Positions 45,901 to 55,858 of a stretch of DNA of 64,000 nt are shown here, piece by piece. The notes beneath the pieces were generated by a model. It ran no database searches. It saw only the letters and a list, made by a program, of their open reading frames with translations, and was not told where the DNA came from. The position numbers and the translations under genes were made by a program. This DNA comes from Scylla paramamosain (taxonomy: Eukaryota > Arthropoda > Malacostraca > Decapoda > Portunidae): the NCBI RefSeq assembly GCF_035594125.1, contig NC_087158.1, forward strand, positions 4,371,001 to 4,435,000, read 5' to 3'. How positions within the stretch are numbered: position 1 is the stretch's first letter; each line of letters starts with the position of its first letter.

Positions 45901-46277
45901 CCTGTGAAGGTTTGGGTGCTGTGTTACTGCAGGAGAAGGACGGCGACATCTTCCCCGTGGCCTATCACAGCAGGAAGCTCAAACCGGCAGAGAAGAACTA
46001 CAGCACGGTAGAACGTGAACTACTCGCCGTAGTAGATGGGATAAAGAAATTCTACTTCTACTTATACGGGGATGAGTTTGTATTGCAGACAGACCACATG
46101 CCCCTGGAGTCACTGCGTACCTCTAAGAATGCAAACTCCCAAATAATGAGATGGGCTCTGTATTTGCAACAATTTCAGATGCGAGTTCAGTACATCCGTG
46201 GCCGAGACAATGTCGGGGCCGACGTGCTGTCTCGCCTTTTAGAAGGGACTAGCGCATCGTCTGAGACGAGCGAGTAG
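42957..46277 (+). CDS. pol: Pol with order protease-integrase-RT-RNase H
   Basis: Positions are counted from codon 42999. The protease-like start has RDNGSTGCVV at 17-26, with Asn where Thr/Ser is usual. Integrase zinc binding runs from GHSAALGGH (205) to CDVCQ (243-247). The DDE core has Asp 276 in AVDIVGP, Asp 336 in LSDRGTQF and Glu 372 in GLCERFNG. A GPY/F module (WKGPYEVLERVSDLNYVV) follows at 511. Only then does the reverse transcriptase appear (FSKLDLTKGFFQIPL, catalytic FVDD at 815). RNase H has RTDASCEGLGAVLL at about 945 and the end YIRGRDNVGADVLSR. The frame is unbroken and all core catalytic residues are present. There is no own ATG near the start, which fits readthrough from gag. 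Confidence 0.93.
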   Translation, partial: LAATSSVLGGSPRGLIVKNGRVGGRLVRVMRDNGSTGCVVKEALVTPAQFTGEHVRVVMINGSMATCPIAVVDVETPFLTGRIQAAVMKQPIYELIIGNVEGVRDVRNTDAATQTEDQVGAALTRAQARETRPVVPLKLTSPDELLNSANVTAAQKTDPSLANIRKQAAEGVSRVNKYGTTRFCQHRGKLYREVISDLGETRSQFVVPAQYRHAVMEMGHSAALGGHMGRQKTQDRISHTFFWPGVMADIARFVRSCDVCQKTVDKGRVKPAPLRPMPLISEPFERVAVDIVGPITPRATDGSKYLLTCVDFSTRWPEAVPLKNIEATTVAEALVGIFCRVGIPKEVLSDRGTQFTSAMMDETFRILSVKGLNTTPWHPMGNGLCERFNGTLKKMLKRLAAEQPKEWPRFVAPLLFAYREAPQSTLKFSPFELLYGRAVRGPLQVLRELWDEDVPSPEVRTTYEYVINLAGRLRETCRMAKEELLKAQEVQKAHYDRNARLRTLQPGQECLVLLPTAHNKLLAQWKGPYEVLERVSDLNYVVLIDGKRKRLHINMLKEYHAPTISGSAGAQEPAYAEDRATCLKAVRDIFSLSTAAKEEGEIKCSAAVIHDAEDVGDGPLTVQKRQTETVDDVTLSERLTPEEVSIIKDLLGEYAEVFSDKPRVARVSPHKITLTNRKPVKVKPYQVPLQLRDAVAEEIQEMEDLGIIERSDSPYCSPMVVVRKKGGSVRICGDFRRINAVTQIDAEPMFDQQEIFSRLSHSRVFSKLDLTKGFFQIPLDPESKKITAFATPSGLYQYRVLPFGLANSPAVFNRRIRQVLGDLNGVEVFVDDVLIHSTDLEDHVRLLRMVLDKLRDANMTVKPSKCELAKADVEFLGHKVSQGQCLCLEDKVQKIKEAPVPHTKRQVRSFLGLAGYYRRFVPNFAAVALPLYELVKKRAPNKVEWGPHEDRSFKALKSLLCKDPILQLPDPTKPFVLRTDASCEGLGAVLLQEKDGDIFPVAYHSRKLKPAEKNYSTVERELLAVVDGIKKFYFYLYGDEFVLQTDHMPLESLRTSKNANSQIMRWALYLQQFQMRVQYIRGRDNVGADVLSRLLEGTSASSETSE

Positions 46278-47107
46278 TACCTCTTCACCTCAGTAAAGAG
46301 ATGATCTTGCCATGCGTCTGGTTAGGTAACTAAGTTATATTCTAGATCGGTCTGAAGGAGTGTGCCTATGTTTACATGTCATGCATAATGCCTACCCATT
46401 CCAGCACCAGGTGTCCCTACTTTGTGGGGTACCTGCACATAATCACCCCAGTTTCGCCCCTAGCAGCAGCATCCTTAGGGAGGACGCCTTGGGTGCCTGG
46501 AGAGGAAGAGTGTGGACCAGGTTATGTGGTGGCCCAGCGAGACGAGTAACCACCCACACTACTACACCCCAAACTACAGGATGAGTTGTCACTTGTGTTC
46601 TGTGTTTGAATATGGGATGTATATGGTACTATGAAGACACTAAACTTTCTCTTTGTTGGCAGAGGGGCTCTGGGGGCAATCCTGACCTGAAGGCCGTTCA
46701 GAACACGCTCGTGTCTCCCAGAGAGGGGTGACACCACGCTGCGTCTTCCCCAAGATGAATCCGAAGACACCGCTCCGTGTTCGTGTAGCGTCTGCGTATC
46801 TCTTACACATATATTACGTACGCTCGAACACCTACACTCCGTTATGTTATACACAGACATACATAACAATGGGAGGGCGGTTTAAGTCTGACGATATTTC
46901 GTCTTGCAAAAGGAACGGGAAGGTTCAGCTGGTTCAGGAGTTTTCCCCCTAAGCGAGATTCTTAACGTAAATACGGGGTTTTACCCTCATGAGCCACCTG
47001 AGCTTCCACCCGAAGACCCCTTTTAGTCTACACACACAACCGTTAGTAGCTAGTAAGGCTTAGAATTTTTTTTTCCCGAAAAAAAAATCCTCGTTTGTAT
47101 GGGGTAA
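46278..47107 (+). other. 3' untranslated region of the Gmr1-like element
   Basis: About 830 bp between Pol and the 3' LTR without a convincing gene; short frames at 46360-46584 and 46522-46869 have no known motif. A poly-T and poly-A pair near 47066-47090 could fold as a hairpin. Confidence 0.6.
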
Positions 47108-47820
47108 TGTGAGAGCACAGGGACACTAGATTTTGAGAGGGCAATAAATTACCGCCCCGTCATAGGAGAGAACCATCCGCCATGCGGGCAGGTGGGCGGA
47201 GCCTGTATCAATGCGCGCGGGCCAAGGTGAGCGGGGCACGACCTTGCTCGGCCTCACTCCCAGCCAGGTCACCCAGCGCCCAGGACGTGCCCTCCTCGAC
47301 TCCTCCCGAACCAGCCTGCAGAAAGGACAGCGTGGTGCAGCGGTAAGCTGAAGCCCTGACCAACGAAGCTGGCTTTCATCGAAGCAGACTGGAGGAGTGA
47401 GTACACCAGTGGAACGCCTGGGGTGAGTTATTTGTGGTAAGGCCTGTTAACAAGATTTCATTTCCAGTCACCCAGCGACCACGTGGTCGTCGCTCCTTGC
47501 CCGGCATAAGTGATACAGTGCATAGTGCCGACTAATTACCTCCGTGACCCAGTAATTTAACGTCAGGCTGTGCTCTCACAACGCAAAAGGACCGCGCATT
47601 GGCCTCACTTCCGAAGGAATAGGTATTTCTTTGTGTGCGGCCCACGCGCCACTGAGTGTAGCCATAGCTAGCCAGGCCTTTGTTGTAATTACTGTGTAAA
47701 TATAAGTCAAATATTTACGACTGTGCTTTCTTTTGAGTGTCCCACCCTAGTCTACCTGGAGACTCAACCAGGAGTCGCATGTGATCGGCAGGGGTAACGT
47801 AAAGGAAACACCGATCCATG

Positions 47821-47823
<3 letters not shown>
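47108..47823 (+). repeat. 3' LTR of the Gmr1-like element
   Basis: 716 bp with two substitutions against the 5' LTR by eye (GCCGAGG/GCCAAGG and AAGCCGAA/AAGCTGAA). ATGGGGTAA just before it may serve as a weak polypurine tract. Confidence 0.93.

Positions 47824-47906
<83 letters not shown>
47824..47906. repeat. (AT)n tract, right target flank of the Gmr1-like element
   Basis: About 83 bp of AT directly after the LTR and directly before the resumed CR1 sequence. Confidence 0.95.
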
Positions 47907-47908
<2 letters not shown>

Positions 47909-48355
47909 CTCTGGAAAATGTACAGAGAAGAGCGACAAAGATGATTCCAGGACTCAAGAACCTATGTTATGAAGAGAGACTGAAAATGCCCACACTTGTA
48001 TACAGGAGACTGAGGGGTGATATGATAGAGGCATATAAACTAACAATTGGAAAGTACGAAACGGGGATAGCTGCAGTGCTGCAGCTCGATGAGGGTGCAG
48101 GCCCAGCTACATGAGGACACAAATGTAAGTTAATGAAAAAGAGATGTCATACAAGGCTAAGACAACACTTTGCGGAAAGAATAGACATGGAATAACCTCC
48201 CATCAATTATTGTAGAAGTTCCGAGTGTATTTGAATTTGAAAGAAGATTGGATCATTATTGGAGACATCAAGATGTGAAATTTAATTATGAAGCTGCGCT
48301 GTCATTCATCTGCCAACTAACAACTATTAAAAAAAAAAAAAAAAAAAAATCTGGA
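47907..48355 (+). pseudogene. CR1-like LINE, C-terminal piece and tail
   Basis: One frame reads [20 protein letters not shown] then [20 protein letters not shown], the usual C-terminal end of CR1 ORF2. WNNLPSIIVEVPSVFEFERR follows near 48195 and a poly-A tail near 48330-48350. This begins where the CR1 piece at 34740-35863 stopped, so the two are very likely halves of one element. Confidence 0.8.
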
Positions 48356-48399
48356 CATATAGGCTTAACAGCCTGTGCCCAGTATTTACCTAAGAAGAC

Positions 48400-48461
48400 C
48401 TAATATGACACTGCAACTGTCCACCCCCTTCTACATAGCACATTCTCAATCTATCCTTTAC
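48400..48461 (+). pseudogene. Jockey-type LINE sliver
   Basis: About 60 bp (CAACTGTCCACCCCCTTCTA onwards) match the ORF2 region near 38580-38630. The sliver ends where the next BEL LTR starts, which shows that this BEL copy landed in LINE sequence. Confidence 0.6.
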
Positions 48462-49009
48462 TGTTACCGTATGTAAGGGTATGTGACTTACATCATTATT
48501 CCTCTACAGTCATAAGTGAAATGTTCAAGTTTACTATTTGCATGAAAACATATGTAATATACGTAGGAATCAGTACTCAGTTATTTATAAAGCCTCGAGC
48601 CGATGCTCATCTGTTAGTAAAGTGTGGTTTACCCACCCATCGTCATCGCCCATGTGGGTCACTCAAGAGTCACGACTTGCATACAGCCGTTCGAAGATGG
48701 ATGGGCAAGGCGACAGAGGTAAATATCTTAATTTTGTAGTAGAAACAATGTCACAATACCAAGTTGATTGCATGTGTTGTTTATGAATATTGTAATATTT
48801 TGAGAGTGCTTTTATAACAGTGTGTATGTTATTTTATAAGAAATTGAGACCGAGAACTTGTTCGCAGTTCTTACGGTCATGCCAAGGGTCTTGTCTGCCT
48901 CTTCAACTAATGTCGGAAGAGAATTACTTTTCCTCAACCCTACGATGATGTGTATGATCAGTAAAACAGATCACATAATAGCTCGAGAAGGCCTGCCGGT
49001 TCGGCTACA
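48462..49009 (+). repeat. 5' LTR of the second BEL copy
   Basis: 548 bp, alignable along its length to 33258-33785 but clearly diverged, with insertions and substitutions. Confidence 0.85.
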
Positions 49010-49204
49010 GTAAGAACTCATCTTACAAGCAAGAAATTGGCTCCCAGTGAGACCGTAACAGCAGAGTTACAGGACCTGCCAGGCGACGTGAATCTTCCAT
49101 TGTCAGTACCTCTACCCTTGACGACAACCACTTCCTTCTGCCCACTGCGCCATTGTGTAGAACCCATGGTCACAGGCAAGAAAGTATGTAAGTATAAATG
49201 TGAA

Positions 49205-49303
49205 ACTAGGACGTTAGCCTAACCTAGCATAACCTAACCTAATCTAACCTGACCTAGCATAACCTAACCTAATCTAACCAAACTTAGCATAACCTAACCT
49301 AAC
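49205..49303. repeat. Degenerate CCTAA (TTAGG) cluster
   Basis: About 17 imperfect CCTAA/CCTAG units in a larger period of about 40 bp (AACCTAGCATAACCTAACCT, repeated). TTAGG is the usual arthropod telomere unit. It marks the left junction between BEL leader and inserted DNA. Confidence 0.85.
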
Positions 49304-49960
49304 GAGGGACCTCAAAAATTATATTGTTATGCCTTACTGGTATGGTGTGCAGATTCCCAGGGTGATGGAGATCGGTACAGTTTGGCAGCTTCCTTAATAA
49401 ACACATGGAACCTTTTCCTTATGTCTCTATATCGCATCTTAACCATTGCTGTTGCTAAATATCTCACATAATGACTTCTTTTCTCGCTGAACACTGGTAC
49501 TATTCGGTCTACCTCCCTCCAATGGGTAGCCATATTAACAAATGACAGTGAGCTTATATCAGAATGCCTGATATATCTAAAACAAATGAAAAGTGTAACT
49601 GAACCTATCGTGGAAAGTTGTAATTCGTGGCCTTAGGAATGGCCTCACCAGTGGCAGGCGTGATTGGAGGGATCAGCTGTATAAATACCCTGAAATCCTA
49701 ATATGCCGCTACCCACAAATACCAGTTATAAACAAAAGAAAATCATTTCAGTGTTTACTCTTGACTGGTGCAGAGGTCACTGGACTTAAAAATATTGAAT
49801 TTCTCCACACCTGCGAATGCTATTACAGTCATACTAAACTGGTGTCCCCCAATTTTTTTTTTGTTTACATTTATGGCAAGGTCACCGAACCCTTTTCCAT
49901 GACATGTGAGTTTCATGCTTGTAGGTAACACGGACATGACAACCAGGGCCCATGCCAACC
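49304..49960. other. Unassigned block inside the BEL relic
   Basis: Minus-strand frames at 49327-49533 (MATHWREVDRIVPVFSEKRS...) and 49755-49958 look protein-like but match no family I can name. They could be decayed exons of the same Harbinger or of a cellular gene. No clear splice pairing is evident. Confidence 0.3.
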
Positions 49961-50149
49961 AGGGCCCGTATACACAAAACTTGTTAGCACTAACAAATAG
50001 CTGTTAAAGGTAAAAAAATTCCTGTTAAGGCTAACATTTAGCTGTTAAGCACTGACAGTGGATACAGAAAACTTGTTAGGGCCTTAAAAGTACTGTTAAG
50101 GTAAAAGTGCTGTGGAGGACCATTAAGCTCTTAACAAATTCCCGTTAGT

Positions 50150-50505
50150 AGAGAAGATAGCGGAGCAACAACAACTTCAAAGACGACAGCGAGTGTGTTG
50201 ACAGCGACAGGACGTATTCAATGAGTACAATGACGACGAACTCATCAAATGCTTCAGGATGAACCGTGCTGGTATAATAACAGTGGCTGATTTAGTGAGG
50301 GGCAAACTTCAATCCCGTACAGAACGGAATCAACCACCGAGTCCTGAGATGAAGGTGGCAATTACCCTAAGATATTTGGCCACAGGTAAAATGCAGCAGT
50401 GCAGCAGTGATGACTTTGGGACCTCACAAGCAACAATCAGCCATGTCATTACTCAGACAATTGATGCACTGTCAGAACCAGACATTGTCCACCCCAAGCA
50501 TGTTA
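50150..50505 (+). pseudogene. HARBI1-like transposase N-terminal fragment
   Basis: The frame around 50220-50505 reads EYNDDELIKCFRMNRAGI, then ERNQPPSPEMKVAITLRYLA, then FGTSQATISHVITQTIDALS. This is the N-terminal helix-turn-helix region of HARBI1-like transposases. It is cut at 50506 by the GGGTGGACAATCTTCA repeat cluster, and the DDE domain is absent. TGTTAAG/GTTAAGG short repeats at 49980-50130 may be its terminal region. A Myb/SANT gene lies divergently downstream, as expected for Harbinger. Confidence 0.75.
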
Positions 50506-50702
50506 GGGTGGACAATCTTCATGAGAGCCAGACTGGGGGTGGACAATCTTCAGCTGACCCGACCATTCCCTAACCTAACCTAACCTAAACTTTGGTGTTG
50601 GATGCTGAGAGCAGCTGAGGTGGACAATCTTCATGAGAGTGCGGCTCGGGTGGACAATTTTCAGTTGGGTACTCTGGGGTGGACAATCTTCATGAGATTC
50701 AA
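50506..50702. repeat. GGGTGGACAATCTTCA repeat cluster with CCTAA
   Basis: Five copies of a unit of about 22 bp (core GGGTGGACAATCTTCATGAG) near 50508, 50537, 50619, 50649 and 50678. Four CCTAA units at 50568-50589 separate the second and third. The unit resembles the cluster at 58892-59221. Confidence 0.85.
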
Positions 50703-50820
50703 TCTTGTTAATAATACTGCAATATACTGTAAAATCTTAATAAATAAAATAATATATTTTTATTTCCTCATCATAAATTTCTACTGTATCAAAAATGAAG
50801 CCTATACAATTCAATTATTA

Positions 50821-52130
50821 ATTTTTCATATTTTTTGCTGTCAAAGACTGGTAATATTCAATTTCAGCCATCATTAACTTTTGTTTAAGTTCAATGTTTC
50901 CCTTCAATGCTAACAATTTTACTTTCCTTTTTTCAATTTTTAACTTTTCCTTTTCAAGTTTCAATTTGCGTTTTTCAGCTTTGTATTGTTCATACTCATC
51001 ACTGACACTTGAACACTTTCTTAGTTTTGGTGTTGATATGCTTGGTTGGGCCTTAGAGGTTTCAGGTTCAGCTATGGTGCATTCTATAAAGGACCCATCC
51101 TCCAAGAGTTCTAAGTGCTGGGCCTTGTGCAAAGATTGTTGTGGCTGGGGCTGGACTTGGACACTTTGCCAATGAAGCTGAGGGAGTTCACTATCATCCT
51201 CTACCTGTTGCTGGGGTGGTTCTTCTCCCAACTCTTCAGTGTCTTCCTGCCGTTGTTGGGTTTGCAGCTTCCTAAAACCATTGCATAAATTTACCACAGT
51301 TAAAAACATGCAACTAATTTAATCTCACAAGGAGAAAAGTGCATATCAACTACAGTACAGTATGTAAAAATGCCTTGCTGAAGGATGAACTATCTGATAA
51401 AATTATATCAATGCAAATGTTAGGCTAAAATTGTGGTACACTACACAATAGAAAGTCCAATACAGTACACGGGACAAAAAAATTACAAGAATCTTACCTC
51501 AACGTATGAAAGCCGAGATCATTCTGAATCACACCTATCACAGTTGCATTCTTCTCCCCTAATAATTCTTCAACCTTCATGTCTACTGGGTCAAGTGGAG
51601 GAGCTTGGGGGCCACCAGCACCTTGAAGAATAGTTAATCTTATTTTAGCACAGTACTGTAAAGCTGCAAATATACAATATCACTACACATTACAGTACAA
51701 TATAATTTGTATGTATGACTAAGTTTGCACTGAATTTTGACTGTTATAGTACTTGCAACACATCTTTGTTAAATGATATGCATGTTATTAATACTGTGAG
51801 AAGGAACACTCAAATGCTAAATTTCTACCTTAATGAAAGTAATTGTGACAAGTTGATTGAGGTGAATGAGCAATAGGAATAACGTGAAAGCTATTTCGCT
51901 TATGTTAACTTCTTAAAACGGAAGAGTATACAGTAATAAGTTAATCTTACCTGATTGGTTATATTCAGCCTTTATTGCCAAAATTTTCTTCCTCGATTTT
52001 GAGAGGACAGAAAACCATTTGGTTTCAACTTCTTCTACAGTCCGCTTAGTCAGTGGATTTGTTCCATTAATGGCATCAGTTATGCTTTGCCATGCTTCCC
52101 TCTTGTCCTTGTGGCTGAAACTTAGTTTAA
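50821..52130 (-). CDS. NAIF1-like Myb/SANT protein of a Harbinger, 5' truncated
   Basis: Three exons fit consensus splice sites. Exon A (about 52130-51951) contains FSHKDKREAWQSITDAINGT and TVEEVETKWFSVLSKSRKKI, a Myb/SANT-like DNA-binding domain, and ends CAG|GTAAGA. Exon B (about 51622-51500) contains PPLDPVDMKVEELLGEKNAT and ends GAG|GTAAGA. Exon C (51272-50821) follows TTTTAG and encodes a Gln/Glu-rich stretch, then a charged coiled coil (YKAEKRKLKLEKEKLKIEKR). The reading frame is intact across these. The N-terminus is missing at the TTTAACCTAACCC junction near 52128. In Harbingers this protein partners the transposase. Confidence 0.7.
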
Positions 52131-52187
52131 CCTAACCCATTTATAATCAATTTTTTCTCCATAATCACGTTGACCAAGACGTCATTT

Positions 52188-55100
52188 TAATTGTTTTTTT
52201 TTCTGTGTAACTTGACTCAGTATTTACACAATGAAGTTGTTAGAAATGTCTGATACTGAAGAAATTAATGTCGTAGATGGTCTTAGGAGATGTGAGGAGG
52301 AGCAAGTGGGCAAGGATCAACACATGAGTGATGACCAATAAAGGAAGGGAATATTAAGTCTGTAACCAAAGGAAGGGCGGAGTCCTGTAAGCATAAATGG
52401 AACAGTGTTGCCAGCAAAATTAGAAAAAAAAAAATGTAATTAGCCCTTTTGACTTAGAGCCCATGACAAATGAAGAAGTAGAGGCATTTCATCAATATTG
52501 TGTGGTATATACAAAACTGGTGGAACTAGAGCCAGAAAAGTCAGAAGAGCTAAATGATGAGCTGGATCATAACCAACAAGTTCACCTTAAAATATTAGAA
52601 AGTATAAAATGTAAAGTGAAAGAGTTAAAAGGTGACAGGATCATTTTGTTCTAGTAAACTCTCTAGACATTCTAGAATCGTCTACTTCCTCATATTCACA
52701 AGTACAAAGAAAGCAAGAAGCAGCAGCAAAAGTAGCCATACTTAAAAAGGAAATGGAATGTCATGATAGTTTAGCAGAGGTAGAAGCATTGTTAGCTAGA
52801 AGCCAGGCAGTGTTATCAAAGAAAATGAAAAGAGAGATCTAGCAGTAGCCAGTGCAGAACTTACTGCTCTTAGTTTAGTTGAAGAAGTGAAAATGCTTCC
52901 AGATGATGACAGTGAAGGGAAGCAAAGTTATCTTCAACAATACATAAAGTCACAAAATGAAATGAAAGCACAAGCAATTACAAATCAACAGTGACAATGC
53001 CATGCCTCAAAAATATGTTATTACATGACCTCCAGGAACCTACCTCGTGTGGTAGAGATAATGAATTGATGACAACTGAAGTAGATAGACAAATAATCAA
53101 CCTCAAACAATGAATCTCAATCCTCCAGCTCAGAGTTTTGTACCATGTTCCCATAGACACTCATACTGTCAACATGCCAAATGATAATGTAAGACAGGTT
53201 TGTCAAGCCTCTTCCCATCCTGCAGGAAATTTTGCATTTAGTGTATGTACCTGATCCTAAGTGGAGCCTCCCTCCAATAGAACCTAGCATTTTTAGTTGA
53301 GAACCCATGGAGTTTCCAGTTTGAATAAAAGCTTTGAAACTTGTGTAGAGTCTAGAAGATTTAGTAGTGCAGAGAAAGAGGCTTGCCTACTTAAACAAAT
53401 ATACAAAGGGTGAGCCAAAAAAAAAAAAAAAAAAAAAAATGCCATCAAAATGGTAATGTGCTTTAATCCAGCCTTAACAGCATTTTCAGACTTTATGCAG
53501 TGCTGTCAAACTGCAATGAAACACACTACTCACTTGTCACTCCTGGATGATCCTAGGGAGCAGAGAAAATTGCTAGCAAAACTCCCTGATAATATAGTTA
53601 ATGACTGGAGAAGGGTAGTGATAGATTATATCCAAACTAAAAGTAACAGTAACTCTCCTAATAGTAATAAAAAGTCTTTCCCATCCTTTTTATGTGAATT
53701 TGTCCAGGAGGAAGCAGAAGAAGCAAGCAATCCCTTTGTTTCCTGGAATGCAATAAATAGGGAAGTAAATGACTGGAATAAAACTGAAACAAGTAACCAA
53801 ATGGAAACCAAGGGAATCAAACACCTTGACAAAGAATAGAGGGAGTAGAACTTTCATGGTTAAATCAGTTGAGGAAAACCTGTTTGTTCTTTCCAAAGTA
53901 AAGTAAATGTATAAGCCAACAAACAATTTTCCAAGGAGCAGGAAGGAAAAGGACAGTCCTGTCACTACTGTAAAAATAGTTGTAACTTAGGTGATAACAA
54001 GGAATTTGCCAAACTTGATGGTAACACCAGGTACACATTTGTTATGGAAAGAAGTTTATGTGCAGAATGTTTAAAAATAGGTCACATGAAGAGATATTGC
54101 AGAAGAAAGAAATCATAAAATATGCTAGAGATACCATCCCACAGCTCTTCATAATGATGACATGATGAGAACTGAGAGCCAAGAGGTGCCAGAACAAGCA
54201 ATTCAGCCTAAATGTGATAAAAAAAACCACAATTGTAGTAGCAAATAAGTCAAAGTGACAGAATCAGTAACACATGATATACACAGCATGATAGTTCCTG
54301 TATGGTTACACCATGTTAGTAATGAAGAGAATAAAATTTTAGAGTATGCCTTACTGGATGAGCAGTTTGATGCTTCATTCCTCAAGGAGAGTACTTTGGA
54401 TAAATTGGGGTTAGCAACCCAACAGTGTCACTTAATATTCGCACAATAAGTGGAAAACAAATCACTGACTCTACCAAAGTTCATGAACTTACTTGAGGTA
54501 AGAGGTCATAATGAAGGGGTGGAAATACCAATCCATTCAGCATATTCCACAGAAAACATTTCAGCTGGATGGAATCAGATACCAAGGTCTGAGACTGCTT
54601 GCAGCTGGCCCCACTTGAGGGCAATCTCTGATGCACTAATGAAATATGACCCAAATGTTGACATAGGACTCCTCATTGGACTTCATTGCACAGCAGCCAT
54701 TAAGGCACAAATACCAGCTCATAATGAGAATTATCCCTATGCACGCAAGATAAAACTAGGATGGGGGGATTATTGATAGAATCTCTCCTCATACAAGTCC
54801 AATCAAGGATATGGTGGTAGTCTTCAGAACGCTAACAGAAGAAGTAGAAATTAATGAAGAAAAGAAGGTTAATTTCTTAGTGGTTCCTACTAAAACTAAA
54901 GAGGTGATTACTCCTCAAGTAAGATATATGTTTGAGCTTGACTTAAATGATAGAAAGTCAGCTGATGCTCCATTATCATATGAAGATAAGAAGTTTATGA
55001 GTAAGATGAAAGAAGGAGAGCATGAGCTGAAGGATGGGCATTATGAGTTACCCCTTCCTCTTAAAAAGATGATAATGTCAAGCTTCCAAAGAACAAAATG

Positions 55101-55597
55101 TTAGTAGAGCAGAGACTCAAGAGACTGAAAACTTAACTTGAGAAGCATAATCAACATAAAAATGATTACAGGATGTTTATAGGTGATATGATTACCAAAG
55201 GTTATGCAGAAGTTGTACCAGCTAAGGATTTAGTTAGGAATGATGGTAAGGTCTGGTACATTCCACATCATGGAGTCTGTCATCCAAGGAAGCCAAAGAA
55301 ATTTAGGGTAGTATTTGACTGTAATACAAATTATAGGAACCAGTCACTAAACAGTCATCTGTTACAGGGCCCAGACCTTACCAACAAACTTGTTGGAGTG
55401 TTGTGCAGGTTTATGCAAGAAATTATCGCACTTGTATGTGATATAGAAGCAATGTACCATCAAGTGAAGGTCAACCCAGAACATAGAGACATGTTAAAAT
55501 TTCTTTGAATGAAAAAAGGTGACCTCAGTAATAAGAGACTTGAATACATAAATGACAGCTTGTTTGGGGCTACATCATCTCCAAGTGTAGCTACTTT
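52188..55597 (+). pseudogene. Second BEL copy: gag-pol remains
   Basis: The parts parallel the first BEL copy in order. There is a Gag start near 52463 (AFHQYCVVYTKLVELEPEKS), capsid pieces near 53450-53840 and knuckle remnants near 53960-54120. The protease-like YALLDEQFDASF is near 54345, and reverse transcriptase N-terminal blocks lie at 54811-55508 (GKVWYIPHHGVCHPRKPKKF, CDIEAMYHQVKVNPEHRDML). Stops and frameshifts are frequent, including poly-A runs near 52425 and 53417. The frame is cut just before the catalytic YVDD by the DIRS-like block; FHVDDGLKS appears after it near 57058. Confidence 0.88.
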
Positions 55598-55858
55598 TAC
55601 GTCAGCAAATAACACCTCTGCTAGAGGTCGCTTCCTCATGATATACGAGTACGCTTTGCCGTTTCACGCCACCAGTTGCTGTGTTTCCTTCGCGCTGTCC
55701 AGACGGTTTTCAGCAACTGCGAGTTTGGCAGCCTTCTTCCCGTGATCCTTCTGGAGCGGAAAGGCTTTGCTACAGCCTGTGACCCAGTTTAGGGCTGGCT
55801 GCAACACCACCCGTGATCCGTTTAGGAGCGGGGAGGGAAGTGCTTTGTTGATGTACTT

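Larger units (their letters stand above)
41016..47823 (+). mobile_element. Gmr1-like Ty3/gypsy element, 6.8 kb
   Basis: Two 716-bp LTRs (41016-41731 and 47108-47823) start TGTGAG and end ATGACA; I saw two differences. They sit in an (AT)n tract, so the duplication is an AT string that cannot be measured exactly. The primer site follows at 41734. Gag (41826-42956) and Pol share a frame with only UGA between them. In Pol the integrase precedes the reverse transcriptase. This order is known from the Gmr1 lineage first described in cod and from Ty1/copia, but the reverse transcriptase here is clearly gypsy-type. No env is present. It appears complete and young. Confidence 0.93.

Noticed and set aside
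42999..46277. Assembly chimera of copia integrase with gypsy RT
   Set aside because: The frame is continuous, the GPY/F module links integrase to RT, and both LTRs and the primer site are coherent. The order is known for Gmr1.
46360..46952. Env or accessory gene after Gmr1-like pol
   Set aside because: Only short frames without signal peptide, transmembrane segment or known motif; better read as 3' untranslated region.
49205..49303. True telomere
   Set aside because: The CCTAA units are degenerate, short and internal, with transposon DNA on both sides. An interstitial telomere-like repeat is the most that can be said.
50506..50702. CRISPR-like array
   Set aside because: Units are degenerate with irregular spacing, the organism is eukaryotic and no cas genes exist. 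It is a satellite-like cluster.
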